Below the pieces are notes generated by a model. It made no database searches. It was not told the DNA's origin and saw only the letters and a program-made list of their open reading frames with translations. This document shows positions 44,120-55,490 of a DNA stretch of 64,000 nucleotides, in pieces. Positions within the stretch are counted from its first letter, which is position 1. Each line of letters opens with the position of its first letter. The stretch comes from Seminavis robusta (lineage: Eukaryota; Bacillariophyta; Bacillariophyceae; Naviculales; Naviculaceae): the NCBI GenBank assembly GCA_903772945.1, contig CAICTM010000191.1, positions 30,753 to 94,752 of the forward strand, read 5' to 3'. Position numbers and translations under genes: made by a program.

Positions 44120-46763
44120 CTATTTGCTAGTTCCATTGTTGTTCCACATGCAATACTTCTTGCCAAACACCCATCGAGCCACCAACGCCAAGCCCGACAC
44201 TCCAAGAACCACCACGGCCATCTGGGCACCCAACAGCCATTCCAGGACGTACAAGGGACCGCAGACGAGCGAGACCACTACCATGAGCAAGTACTGTCCC
44301 ACTGTGGATTGGGCGTGGAAAAACTCGGCAAAATCAAAGGCGACTTGGACAAACTGCGCCACGCCGCGATCCGTGTACGTACGGCACCAATTGGGGTACA
44401 AGCCACCCATGCAGACCAATCGCGGCACGGTCGTGACCGTGTGTGCCATGGCATGATGGGACAAGAAGGACCACGTGGTGCCCCACTTCATCTCCACAAG
44501 TTGGGCATTGCCGCCATGAGGTTGCAGCGACACGTAACAAGAGGACACGACACCATCCACAACCAAGGTTCCATCGGATGTCATGGGTGCGTACAATCCT
44601 TGACGTTCAATGGTTTCAATATGTCTCACGACGGCCAGTGAAGATTTGTGGATTCCACTGTCGTCGGTCTTTGTCATTGTCATCATTTGGATGGTATCTC
44701 CCACCTGGATAGATTCGGCCGTCACGGGAGCATCCTGGTTGTCGAGATAGATCAAGTGTAAGGGCGTCACTTCGAGCGGTGTGTTGGCTTCTTGTGCTTG
44801 ACTATCGGAAATTGTCGTGTGGATGCGCAAAAAGGTGGCTGGTGTTGTGGTATCCCTGTGCGCAAACGCATACACGGGCCGGTAGACTCCCGATGCCGTC
44901 AAGATTTTGTCACCCAATTCAATGTCCGTAATGGGCGTGACGGAGGGTGGCTGTGGCTCATCGTCGTTTTCGTCGTCGTCTTGTTTGGGTAGTAGCTTTT
45001 GAACAGTGGCTTGGTGAGAAAAGCAAATGCCATCACCTCCTCCTCCATCATCGCCGCCGCCACTGGAACCATCTACGGGCGCATCCGTGGGCGTGTCTAC
45101 GGGCGCATCTGTGGGCCTTGGCGAGATTGTGACGGGTGCAGTAGTGACTGGCGGATCCGTGGGCGAATCCGTTCTCCTGTATGTGTCCCACAAGGCGTTC
45201 ATTCTAGCAATTTGCTGTTTTTGTTGTTTTTGTTTTTGTTTTTGCAGTGTTGTCAAGGAAAAAATTAAAGAAGGCATTAATATGTGAGATGGAAGTTAGT
45301 TGATGAAGCTGGCTCCCAGTGAAGCAACTGTTGTCGAAAATTTGTAGCAAACAAAATAGATGTATGGTACACAGTGTAGGTACTCACGAGAGTGGTAAAG
45401 TGATCTAGGCACCAATCTTCTCCAAAGTTCTGAAAAAGAGCAAGGAAATATAACAACGTAAAATCAGCATTGGCTTGTGTTGTCATGATTGCCAACGTAA
45501 AGCAAAGCAAAGCAAAGCAAAGCAAAGCAAAGCAAAGCAAAGTGAAGTGAAGTGTCGTGACATGACTGACCATAAAGTTTGTGACATCATCCTCCCCATC
45601 CTGCCCTGCACCTGTACAGGTATCTCTGCCACGATCACACTCGGTATCTGCATACGCCTCCGCTGGAGTGTCTGCCACAAAGTCCCCTTCGCCACTGTGG
45701 TGTCAAGGTGGCAAGGAGAAGAATGAGATGAATGAATGAATCTATCTCAAAAGGGCACTGGTACTGTATGCATCCACACAAAAAAAGTGATGCACCGAAT
45801 CGAAATGCAACTTACGAGCATCCCTGGTGAAAGGTGTGTTCAAGTCCCATCCAATGGCCACTGATCGAAAAAGCAAAGTGGGTGAAGCAAAGCAAAGCGA
45901 GTGAAGTGAAGCAAAGTGTAAGATAGATGATAGAATGGTATGAAGTAGTGTGAAGTAGTGTGAAGTAGTGTGAAGCAGCATGACTGAATGAAGGAATAGG
46001 AGTGACCGACTTACACTAAATGCACCAGAGTGTCCCCATCATGGTAGTTTCTTCCAGAACAGCAGTCTCCTCCAGGTGAAGTTTGGTAGTAGACGAGGAC
46101 TCCGTCATCCCATTCCCTGGATCCGCAGAAGGAAGGCAAGGTTGCCCAACCCAGGGATTCCGTTTGTCCAGTGGCATAAATGTTCAAGACGGAGCAATCT
46201 CCCTCCCTCACGCCTTGCTTCATGGCACGTTCCTCAGAGGTACTACTTGCGGCCGTGTACCAGGCGCTATTGGCGGAGGTAATGATATCCGAGCTACGTA
46301 GGGAAAAGCTAAAGCCCGTACCACCGAAAGCCCCATTCAAGTGGCTAATGGCGGCATCAATGTAGCTCAAATCGTTGCCGGATCCGTCGTCTTGAGTAAT
46401 ATGGTGCCACACGACGCGAATGTCAATGTCGCTTTCAAAAGCCGTTTGTTCCAAAATGGGACAATCGTCCGGCGTGCACTTGTGCGTCGAAAGCCACTCG
46501 CGAAATGCCTCGGTTTCCGCACCGTCGCCTTCCGGTGTGCCGCACGAACGACCTTGCAAATGGCGTTGGTGAAAGCTAGCCAAGGCTTCAGCTTCATCGT
46601 AATGCTCATGCTCATCGTGATTATGCGTGTGCTCATCATCGTGATGAGTGTGTTCGTGTTCGTGCGTGTGGTAGTGTGCGACCGCGCAGCATTGGTCGCG
46701 GGATAGGTAGGCTACCCACGCACACAGTACGGTGAGCAGCGACCAGGGCTTGAATAAAATCAT
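44120..46763 (-). CDS. Pappalysin-like (M43) metalloprotease domain fused to a Hint domain; catalytic Glu replaced
   Basis: Five exons on the minus strand: 46015-46763, 45816-45860, 45571-45694, 45388-45429, 44120-45214. All junctions are GT-AG and the frame is continuous: 684 residues. A signal peptide (MILFKPWSLLTVLCAWVAYL) is followed by a His/Glu/Asp-rich stretch likely to bind metal. The M43-type domain follows. The zinc site reads HLVGHWMGLEHTF, with zinc-ligand His248, His252 and His258, but Leu249 stands where the family has the catalytic Glu. The later signature parts are present (DFVADTPAEA, DRGRDTC, NFMNFGEDWC, QIARM). After a Thr/Pro/Asp/Gly linker comes a Hint domain with Cys384-Phe and an intact Thr-x-x-His (LEVTPLH), then membrane helices. 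It therefore looks like a zinc-binding but protease-dead domain released by Hint self-cleavage. The GTG frame extension to 46787 was not used. Confidence 0.85.
45498..45544 (+). repeat. AAAGC pentanucleotide array inside intron 3
   Basis: About nine copies of a 5-bp unit between exons 3 and 4 of the metalloprotease-Hint gene. A 10-bp repeat (TGAAGTAGTG) of about four copies lies in intron 1 near 45941-45975. Confidence 0.8.
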
Positions 46764-49343
46764 CTTGCTTTCTTTGCTTGGCTTCACTTGAAAAGTAGCT
46801 TATTTGTAAGTAATAATAAGATAAACAAGATAAGATAAGAAGAAATGAATGAAAGGCAACACAACCAACCTACATGTATTAGCTTACCGCCAACAAACAA
46901 AAATGAGGGTGGTGGTAATAGTGATGGCGGTGGCAGCAATCGGAATGGGCAGAGTCTTTTAAAAATGTGAGAAAATGACCGAGGACCCAAAAAATTGAGC
47001 CACTGGCCGAGCGAGCAGAGGGCCACAAAGTGAGTAAAAGCCGCTCGCGATCCAACGTTAACAGCCAGTTCTGTAGCACAGAAAAGCTTCCGGAACCCCA
47101 AGCTTTAAGACTGTGTACTCGAGTACTCTTTTCATTTCAATAATGCCTGACCAGGAAAGATGTCACTTTCTTTTAACTAAATTAATTAAACGATTGCTCA
47201 CTGTATCAACCAATCAGTCCTACCGGTATTTAAGTATCCTACTCTTACAGGCATGATGTCACTGTAATTTATCAAGAGTAAATGGCTCAGACATTCCTTT
47301 CTTGAACAGCAGCATCCAGTCTTCGGTCGTGATGTCATGACTTCCGTTACATAAATCCAAGCTCATAAAAAGGAAATATCATGCACAAAATCCACGACTT
47401 GGACGGGCTATGTATCCATACCAATGATGCCCACTCCAACCAGATCACCACAACCATGCTGCACCGCTGGTGCATGTGTATCCCAATGGCGGCAGGTAGA
47501 CTACTCAAACCTACAAGACCAATGCTGGGACAGGTGTTCTGGATTTGCCGCATTGCATGCCGGATGGATACCGTACACTTCTTTTACTTTGGTGCGCGTA
47601 CCAATCAGTCGGAACAGTGACTGCATCTGGGTGGACCACCCCAAGATCCCTGACAAAAAAAATGACGGTGCCGGTCCAGCCAATACGGTACATACATCAT
47701 GTTGGCCATTGTCCAATAATAAGTCCACTACTAGCAGCTTGCCCTTGGATCATGATGATACAGTACAGCCAGCAGTTTGTAAAGACGCATGGCTGTATTG
47801 CTTCCAGCACGCAGAAGCCACAACATGTGCAGAGCAATCTGACTGACACTTGAAAGTGGTGGGGATGATCTGCTCCATGGCTGCATTAATTCGAGCCCTA
47901 CCGTATGCTGGCCCCTGCAATGGGTATTCTACTTATCTATCGCAATAGCTCCAAGTACTCTATGATGGCAGTGATTGGATCCTCCAAGAAGTCAGCAGCA
48001 GAATGCCCCAAGGTTTTGATCTTGATTGATGGCTGGGAGGAATGGAATCAGAGCAAATGGCAGGTTGGAATGTAGTGTTGCCATTATTTCTGGTGATGGG
48101 ACTAAAGGCCTCCAGTTTTGCATACTATGTTGGTCCTGACACAACTAAATGTTAACACAATCCATGTCCAAAATTGTCTTGTCCAAATGATATCAGGGCC
48201 AAGCTTGCCTCTCCCACGTCCCACAGTTTTGCCCATCCAGAATCCTGCCTTGGCCCCGGCCTCAATCTTGCACTTCTATTAGGCAAGTGGTGGTGGCTGC
48301 AAGCCATGGACAGGTCATTTTTGACACTGCGCTCCGGTTGCTCCGGTTCATTTCTGGGAGTTCTTTTGTTGGGTTCAAGTTGATGCATTACCAGAATATT
48401 AAACTGTGCTGCCTCAGCCTCCTCTGTTGGCTGCATGATGTGCATGGACACGTCCATCTAATTGACTATGTTTGCTCTACCAGTAGTATGATAGCCACCA
48501 GCTACATGCAGTACTGTTTTTTGCCTCATTCATGGTTGTCTTGGTCTGTGTGAAATGCCGGGGTATCGAGAGTCGAGAGAGGATGATTTTTGAGTCTCGT
48601 GGCAGCATCACGAATTGCATCACACCACCTTCTTCCTACATTTTCATGCATCCAAAAACTAAACTGACTGACCTGCCGGAGCCTTGAGCTATGGGCAATC
48701 CTTGCATGAGGTGCTACTGCACACCGGTGGCCGCTAGCCCAGCTAGCTACCGTAGCTACAGATCTGATCCAGAAGAGGAAAGACTCGACTTCCATCAAAG
48801 GACAAGGGAGCCGAGTGCAAGGGAAGAGAAGCCAAGCCTAGAAAAGTGGGATCGAGGGTGAACCGAGCGGATCTTCTGTGAATGGCAAGAAGAGCTCCTG
48901 CAGCATAAAAGACGTGACACTAAATCATTATTTCACTTTATTGCCAGCTTTTAGAGATGCTGAAACATGTTTGTTAAGCCTTTGACACTCCTTTGATTTG
49001 CGGTACTGAAAAAAGGGAAGCGAATCCGTGCAATCCGAACACAAGCATTTCCAAAAAATTAATCTGAAGACCACCCTTCTAAAGCCAAGAAGCCAAGATC
49101 TTTGCCGATACACGCAGATCTAATAGAATCTGATGTACGAGTACTCTAGTAGCTAGCTAGCTACGGTAGTATTAGATGTATGGCAATTGCCAATGCATGC
49201 CGGTACCCGCCACAGGTTTCATTGAAGTTGTTTGGTGGATTTAGTTTTCCTTTGGTTTGGAATAAAATGAATGCAGCTCGGACGTATCATTCTTTTTCAT
49301 CTTCCTACTACTAGGCAATAGAAGCAACGCACCAAAAGAAAAA
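46764..49343. other. Spacer
   Basis: No gene recognised. Frames at 47381-47846 are short and overlap each other, with no domain. Confidence 0.35.
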
Positions 49344-49775
49344 ATGGCGATGACCTTGCTTCCTTTGCAAATGGCAAACATCAGCATTGCAATAATTATT
49401 GTCCCTGACAATGCCAGGATACATCACAGTGAAGGGGCTCTCCCAAGATCATGTGTGCAATCACTCCCCGTTTCATTCTCTCGATGGGACAGCAATCCGT
49501 GTGCTAGCAATACTACTGGTACTGGTAGTATTCAACCCAGCACCAGCACTGGTGGGTGCAATGATTCCACAGATGACCGCGACGAGTCCAATCAGCACAC
49601 ACAAGACTCCTCTGATCATGGTACCATGATTGGCAGTACCGGTACTGCTAGAGACCGCGAAGGCACGTATTCCTGTCGGTGGGAGAGTGTTCCTTCCAAG
49701 AACCGCAGGCGAAGTATGAGTTCACCGTGTCGCCCTGGGCACAAAAGAGACAACAATAAATCCATGGCAATATGA
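49344..49775 (+). CDS. DNAxxH/SRWES family protein, member 7 (subfamily B)
   Basis: 143 residues from the ATG at 49344 (AAAATGG). The N-terminus has a hydrophobic run (ISIAIIIVPDNARIHH) with the full DNARxH motif at residues 22-27. FSRWDSNP is near 46. A Ser/Thr/Asp-rich, acidic middle follows, then CRWESVPSKNRRRSMSSPCRP near 109, which is the subfamily B second repeat. No CTCACAATT was found upstream. It is the shortest member. Function unknown. Confidence 0.7.
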   Translation: MAMTLLPLQMANISIAIIIVPDNARIHHSEGALPRSCVQSLPVSFSRWDSNPCASNTTGTGSIQPSTSTGGCNDSTDDRDESNQHTQDSSDHGTMIGSTGTARDREGTYSCRWESVPSKNRRRSMSSPCRPGHKRDNNKSMAI

Positions 49776-51931
49776 TCTCACAAAGAGAGAATCTGATGAG
49801 CGAAGCTTCTATGATGCAGCCACGCTGGCTGTGGGTTTACCGCAGCGCTTCTTTCTACTAGTCCTCCATAACCAACTATTGTAATCCTCCATTTTTATAC
49901 AAGTCCTTCTTGTTGTTCACTACAGAGCAGTAAATGTACTGCCCATATACCCGTTCATCATTGTTCAAACCTCCTGATCCAGCCACCTATAGAAGCTCAC
50001 TGCTCACGGGAGCACGGGAGTGTACCTAACGCGATGGCATAGTTGGCCTTTGCGACGTATTTGACGTCACCCGGTCTGTTGGCTGTGTCTCTGCCTGCTA
50101 CATGTGCCCTATCGTGGCTGGTACCAATGTAATATGTGAGAGAGATCTTAGTATTTTTATATTGTGTGTAATCGGATTGTGAGGGTATCAAAAGGAGTTG
50201 CCCTGCTACTAGTTAAAACCATGGAGATAAGCAGGCAGCGAGAGTTGTAGCCATCACGGAGCAACATGCAGGTTTCAGTCATGCGTGGCTCAGTCATGAG
50301 TGGTTCAGTCATGACTGGTTGAGTCGTGCTAGTCGCGAGATACTACAACATGTAGCGACTCGACTCTTTTCCCTCGGCTGCTCGGCTGGGCAGACACTTT
50401 CGTTCTCTGCATCCCCCGGTCCCCAGTGGATCGGTTCTTCAGTTCGAAGAAGTTTGGCAGCCAGCCCAGTGCCCAGTGCGCAAAGGGGGTGGTGGTGGGG
50501 GGAACTGGTTTATTGCCAGGCAGCAGACCTAGTAGTACTAGTTTGTGATTCGGTTTTCCAACTTCAAGCAGCTCTTCAAGCTGCCGGTAGCTGTGGGTTG
50601 TTTTTCTGGCTTTTAAATCTATTCTTGGAATCCTAGGGAACGCTGTCTTGGTGTGGCTTTTATCATGGCAATTATTCGTTTTGTCCAACAGGCTGGATCC
50701 AGTAAACGCCAGCGTTGGGTGCAATATATTATTGTATGACTACTCAACTTGCCAGTGGCAACCTGCATTAGACAAAAAGTACAGTAGTTTGCGGGACCTC
50801 TAGCTAGCACTAGGTAGCTAGATAATTCCTATCGTCCTATCGATAGTGCAGTGTGCAGTGCTTGCTTCTTGGGTTCTATTTACAGACTACTAGCTAGAGA
50901 ACTACAGAAGTACATGTACAGAAGTCCATGGTTCACCGTTCACTGCAATGGGTGGAACCTCCACGAAGCTTGTGGGTGCCGCTTCCACGCTTCCTCCGTC
51001 CCAGACTGCAGCCTCTGGCATGTACCGGTACTGGTACCGTTGTCATGTATGTACCCGTCTTAGCGTATTAGTATTAGTATTATAGTACCATGGAGAGCCA
51101 TGGGCTCGGTTTCGTCTGGTGCGTGCTCCAGCTGAACATGATTGAATCGAATCGGACCCTTCTGGCCAGATCGATTCACAGATCAGACAGCTGATCAGAC
51201 AAAAAGCTTCTGTTCTCCAGCTGTTCTCCACAAGATCGAATGCACATGACCATTCATGACCTTTAAATCAGTCTGCAAGCAGTGCAACACTGGAGTGTTC
51301 TAATGTTCTAATCTTCATTTTGATCAAGAAAGAGCATCATCGGGAGCTATGATGAATTAAAGGTCAAGACACCCTCAAAGAAAGGAGCCTACCATTGGTA
51401 TGCTCTTGGTTGAAACTTGAAACTTGAGTGACATTCTTTGAGCTCATCTTGGGCCTTCTCCCTTTCTCAGTTCGATTTATTTATTTATTTTGCTTCTAAG
51501 GCTACCGTAAAGCTAGCTTGCTAGGACGGAGTTACGGAGTTAGGCCGATTGCAGCGATAGCCGTGCCGGTACTAGCTATGTCTGTACGGTACTCTAGCTA
51601 GTACCGACTAGATAGCTGCTAGCTGAAGCTCTATGCTACGGCTGTACTACAGTATTGTCTGGTACCGGTTGGGGCGATAGAACTGGGTTGGATTCTTTTG
51701 GAGCAGAACCACTAATTCGTTGCATAATTCGTTGTGAGGTTGGCCGGAAGCAATCCACTTCGCCGGTATTGGCGACTAAGCAAAGGTGAACCGAATGACG
51801 TCCAAGTTACATGTACACGGGCTACCACAGTGCCACAGTGCCACAAGCCACAAGCTAGGTCTACTATACTCTAGCTAGCTCGGGCAAACTGAATTGAAAG
51901 ATGATTGATGATTCAATAATCAGCTTTTGGT
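49776..51931. other. Spacer
   Basis: No gene recognised; CTAG/GTAC-rich patches near 51570-51670. Confidence 0.35.
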
Positions 51932-51940
51932 CTCACAATT
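51932..51940 (+). promoter_or_regulatory. Shared upstream element CTCACAATT, distal copy (member 8)
   Basis: First of two identical 9-mers 20 nt apart, ending 57 nt before the ATG at 51998. Confidence 0.6.
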
Positions 51941-51951
51941 TCGTAGCTAGT

Positions 51952-51960
51952 CTCACAATT
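51952..51960 (+). promoter_or_regulatory. Shared upstream element CTCACAATT, proximal copy (member 8)
   Basis: Second copy, ending 37 nt before the ATG. Both copies sit in the longer context GTCTCACAATTT and start 20 nt apart, with GTAGCTA between them. Confidence 0.6.
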
Positions 51961-51997
51961 TGCATAATATAAGCAACCCAAGCAGAACCCAACTAAA

Positions 51998-52582
51998 ATG
52001 ATGTCCATTTTTTTTCTTTCCCAGGATGCAACCTTTGAGGTGGATATTGTCATGGACAACGCCCGCTCTCATCAGAGTCAAAGCAGCATGAGCTCAGGCG
52101 AAGATACATGTACTGCGAGTGCACCAAACGAACAAGAAGAATGCGAGGAGGATGAGATGCAAAGCAGTTCTTCTCGATGGGACAGTATGTCTTGCAGTCG
52201 TCCTCTGCGATTGCCTTCCAAGTCCGAGCCAGCAGACGAGCAAGAGCAGGACGTCAAAGACTTTGCAAGAAGAGGACGGGACATGTCCAGTACAAGTACC
52301 AGTACATGTAGTAGTGACAGTCGTTGGGATAGTCTCCCCGCACCCACTTGCAACCGCTTTCGCACTCGTAGTGCCAGCCCTCCCGCTTGTCCGGTCCGTG
52401 GCCAAACGACATGTATTTGTCGTGCGGACCACTCCTTGGAGGAGGAGGAGGAGTCACAAGAAGAACAACAACAGAGGCAGGATTCCAGGCCGTCTCTGCC
52501 CTCCCGGTTGATCTCATCATCACCGTCAAACGCCAAACAGGCTACTAGACGAGTATCTGGAACTATCATTACAGGAGCATAA
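51998..52582 (+). CDS. DNAxxH/SRWES family protein, member 8 (subfamily B)
   Basis: 194 residues from the ATG at 51998. The start runs to FEVDIVMDNARSHQ (motif 20-25). An acidic Glu/Ser stretch precedes SRWDSMSCSRPLRLPSKSE near 58; PLRLP is otherwise a subfamily A block, linking the two groups. A second SRWDSLP near 107 runs into FRTRSASPPACP. An acidic Glu/Gln-rich segment and a basic end (KQATRRVSG) follow. The opposite strand is also open across much of the gene, but its frames show no family motif. Function unknown. Confidence 0.7.
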   Translation: MMSIFFLSQDATFEVDIVMDNARSHQSQSSMSSGEDTCTASAPNEQEECEEDEMQSSSSRWDSMSCSRPLRLPSKSEPADEQEQDVKDFARRGRDMSSTSTSTCSSDSRWDSLPAPTCNRFRTRSASPPACPVRGQTTCICRADHSLEEEEESQEEQQQRQDSRPSLPSRLISSSPSNAKQATRRVSGTIITGA

Positions 52583-52621
52583 CACAGTAGCTACATGTAA
52601 AATAAGACAACACTGTCCTCA

Positions 52622-52655
<34 letters not shown>
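52622..52655 (+). repeat. AACT tetranucleotide array
   Basis: About eight copies of a 4-bp unit, 40 nt beyond the stop of member 8. Confidence 0.85.
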
Positions 52656-52656
<1 letters not shown>

Positions 52657-53120
52657 TAGTTTCACAACTCAAATAAATATATCTTGCCAGGCATCATGAA
52701 AGCAACGAGCGGCTTGGGGATACTCTAATACTCTTTAGTACTGTACCTATTTACCACATCAACAAGGCACACACAGCTTGCTTGTTCCTACCACCAATAG
52801 TTAGCCATGTGTTACTACAAACATACATGTCGATTCTACTAGTATTTCTTTCTGAATTCAATCTTTCCTTTTAGTTTCAGCCAAGCCGAGCCAAACCAAA
52901 CGAAAACTTGCTGCGTTGGAGGTGTATATGCAGGGTTACATGGTTGTGATGTTGGCAGTACCGGTATTAGCCAAGCGGCAACACAACGTTTATTAGAACA
53001 CTCTGCTGGCTTGCTTGGGTTCCGAATCTTTCTAAGTCAGCGGGAGCTGCGATACCTCGGCAGAAAGACAGATAGAAGAAGGATGACATGTTTGAGATTG
53101 CACTCTTCTTTCAAGGTAGC

Positions 53121-53156
53121 CCTGGCGACAACACAGAGTCTGGTGTTGTCGCCAGG
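53121..53156. repeat. 14-bp perfect hairpin with a third copy of one arm
   Basis: CCTGGCGACAACAC at 53121-53134 and its reverse complement at 53143-53156 flank an 8-nt loop. The same arm recurs at 53193-53206, preceded in both cases by AAGGTAGC. Confidence 0.8.
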
Positions 53157-53402
53157 TATCATTCCCTCATTATAACCTTCTTTTAAGGTAGCCCTGGCGA
53201 CAACACCCGACTTCGTCGTGTGTTGCCGCCCGTTAACCATAATTTTACAGCTGTCACTCCCGTATGTACCTGTAACTTATGTAGCTTCTTCTGGCTTATT
53301 GTGTTGAGTGCACTAACCTTGAATAACCATGATTTATTCCTACCCCTAAATTTGTAGAGTTGGCTTGTGCCTATCTCTATCCCTATATTTTGGCTTCACC
53401 GG

Positions 53403-53496
53403 AACAGGAAATAGGAAGCAGGAAACAGGAAGCAGGAAGCAGGAAACAGGAAACAGGAAGCAGGAAACAGGAAACAGGAAGCAGGAAACAGGAAAT
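53403..53496 (+). repeat. AGGAAAC/AGGAAGC 7-bp minisatellite
   Basis: About a dozen units alternating between two 7-bp variants. The apparent long frames on both strands here are a by-product of the repeat. Confidence 0.85.
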
Positions 53497-53936
53497 ACCA
53501 AAAAAGGGGGTGAGGGCTCAGGCAGATAGACTGCCGAGGTAATCACCTTTAGAAACGCTATGTATCCCGCCTAACAAAGAGCGATTTTGTTTTTACGAAG
53601 CGTGCTAATTATTCTGGCTAAATGTATTTTGGATGCTTATGTATTTGTTTGTCCTTTATGTTTTGGAGACGAGTTGGTGATGAACAGGCGACGACACGGC
53701 CCAACCAGGTCACAGCCTCTACACGTGTACTTGAGTACTAGCTAGCTACATGTACTCAGTAGCTAGCTAGACACCGGCTTGTTGAGGGAACCTTTACCCT
53801 ACCCGTACCGGTACCGTTTCGGTGCTCCAGCTACCCAAGTTCGCGTGCACCTCGTTAAAACATGATCAAGGCACAAAAATTGAAGCTTTCAGCTCACAAG
53901 AACAAAGGATTTCACTCTATTCAGAAGCCACCCACC

Positions 53937-55490
53937 ATGAAGTTTGTTTCTCCCATCACCATTACTACCGGTGTCATCGCATTCATGGCCAAGTCCTGCA
54001 GTAGTGTTATTACTGACTGTGGTATCCCCGTCATGATCATGGATAACTTTGACGATTTTGGAATTGAAACAATTACGATGACAACTGGAACAACCTTCAT
54101 AGAATGCATTGTTTCATGCACCTCTGCTGTCAGCCTCAATGTTGTTATAACAGATGAACTGGGAGATCTCTTGAGCACCATGACAACCGCAGAAGCCTGC
54201 GGAGACCCCATTAGGGCCATGACAACCCTGGACTCTGTTGACTTAGAATTTGCTACAACCAGCAACATTGACCTGGTCTTCACATGCATTTGCGAAGATA
54301 GAAGCGCTGCTCCTTCTGTTTCTGCTGTTCCTTCTTCTCTCCCTTCTTCTCTTCCTTCTACTCTCCCTTCTTCTGCTCCTTCTACTGCTCCTTCTGAAGT
54401 TACTTCTATGGTTCCTTCTGAAGTTGCTTCTGAGGTTCCTTCTTCTCTCCCTTCTGTTCTTCCTTCTACTCTCCCTTCTTCTGCTCCTTCTACTGCTCCT
54501 TCTGAAGTTACTTCGATGGTTCCTTCTGAAGTTCCATCAAGTCTTCCATCTACTCTTCCTTCTACTGCTCCTTCTTTGGTTCCTTCTACTGCTCCTTCTG
54601 CTGGTCCGTCTGCTGCTCCAGTTCCTGCTCCTTCTGAACCTCCTACTCCTTCCTCTTGTTTTTCAGAGCAAGCCACTGTGCATGTGGAACAACCAGGCCA
54701 AGGCCAAGTACAGCTATCCGCCAAGATGACAGACCTCAAGATCGGAGACATGATCTTTACAGCCAAGAACCGATTCCAACCAATCTATGCCTTTGCCCAC
54801 AACGATGCCACCACTGAAACGGAATTCCTCCAGATCCACACCACAAGTGGCAAGAAACCATTGGAAGTCACTGGCCAGCACTTGGTCTATGTGCAGGGGA
54901 AGGATTCCCCAGTCACAGCCAAATCCATCAAGGTCGGTGATAGTCTCATGGAGGCTGAGCAAGAACAAGAAGGAGCTGCTGTTGTTGCCAAGATTGAGAC
55001 TGTCCAGCGCCATGGCATCTATGCTCCCCTGACTCAGGATGGCACCCTTGTGGTGGATGGCTTTGCATCCTCTTGCTACATTTCCCTCCAACCCAACGGT
55101 GATCCCCAAACCATGGAACTACAAGGCCATTCCACATCCATGATGTCTCACCACTGTGTTGCTCATATGCTCATGACTCTGCCCTGTTTGGTTTGTATCG
55201 GTGGCATCAACCCCAAATGGTGCGAGACATACAATGACGACGGTGTGGCTGTTTTCGTACAGATGGCATTTGATTTGTCTGACTGGTTCCATGTCCAGCA
55301 CTGGGTGGTCCAGATGTTCCTTTTTGCTGTCTACTTGGTGGTCTTGTGTCCCCTTTATGCCATGGAGCTCTTGTTTGGTGCCAAGCTGGCTGCTGCCGTG
55401 GTGGTTGGTGGATTGGTCTTTGTGGGTTCTGTTGTCCATGGAAAGAATGCTCCTGCCGTGGATCCATCGGACTTGAAGAAAGAAGCTTGA
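53937..55490 (+). CDS. Secreted hedgehog-type Hint domain protein, copy 2
   Basis: 517 residues, single exon, from the ATG at 53937 (CCACCATGA). The frame is open to 53862, but the copy at 28465-29997 starts at the equivalent ATG. It has a signal-like start (MKFVSPITITTGVIAFMAKS), the same Cys-bearing N-terminal domain, a longer Ser/Pro linker with repeated PSTLPSSAPSTAPSEV blocks, Cys241-Phe, Thr-x-x-His (LEVTGQH) and C-terminal membrane helices. The Hint half is almost unchanged between copies, while the N-terminal domain and linker differ more. Cleavage before Cys241 is expected from the family. The attached adduct, if any, is unknown. Confidence 0.85.
   Translation: MKFVSPITITTGVIAFMAKSCSSVITDCGIPVMIMDNFDDFGIETITMTTGTTFIECIVSCTSAVSLNVVITDELGDLLSTMTTAEACGDPIRAMTTLDSVDLEFATTSNIDLVFTCICEDRSAAPSVSAVPSSLPSSLPSTLPSSAPSTAPSEVTSMVPSEVASEVPSSLPSVLPSTLPSSAPSTAPSEVTSMVPSEVPSSLPSTLPSTAPSLVPSTAPSAGPSAAPVPAPSEPPTPSSCFSEQATVHVEQPGQGQVQLSAKMTDLKIGDMIFTAKNRFQPIYAFAHNDATTETEFLQIHTTSGKKPLEVTGQHLVYVQGKDSPVTAKSIKVGDSLMEAEQEQEGAAVVAKIETVQRHGIYAPLTQDGTLVVDGFASSCYISLQPNGDPQTMELQGHSTSMMSHHCVAHMLMTLPCLVCIGGINPKWCETYNDDGVAVFVQMAFDLSDWFHVQHWVVQMFLFAVYLVVLCPLYAMELLFGAKLAAAVVVGGLVFVGSVVHGKNAPAVDPSDLKKEA

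Larger units (their letters stand above)
52583..53936. other. Repeat-containing spacer
   Basis: No gene. It holds the AACT array, the 53121-53156 hairpin with a third arm copy, and the AGGAAAC/AGGAAGC minisatellite. Confidence 0.45.

Noticed and set aside
45498-45544. CRISPR-like repeat array
   Set aside because: A simple 5-bp microsatellite without spacers, inside an intron.
47381-47846. Possible recombinase or retroelement fragment
   Set aside because: Only a few residues vaguely resemble a tyrosine recombinase; frames overlap and no conserved block was convincing.
49344-49430. DNARIHH read as the DDE_3 (IS630/Tc1) transposase DN..H motif
   Set aside because: The resemblance covers about ten residues only. 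The rest of the family proteins are short Ser/Arg-rich chains without other transposase motifs, and no terminal repeats were seen. Coincidence or a tiny relic cannot be fully excluded.
52078-52569. Long antisense frames opposite member 8
   Set aside because: A by-product of Ser/Glu-rich codons; family motifs are only in the sense frame.
53346-53546. Frames of SCFLFPV or GSRKQET repeats on both strands
   Set aside because: Translation of a 7-bp minisatellite.
53921-54766. Long antisense frames rich in EGTSEATSEG across the Hint gene linker (also 29195-29725)
   Set aside because: They are the reverse translation of the PSxxPS repeats; no domain, and the sense frame is a full Hint gene.
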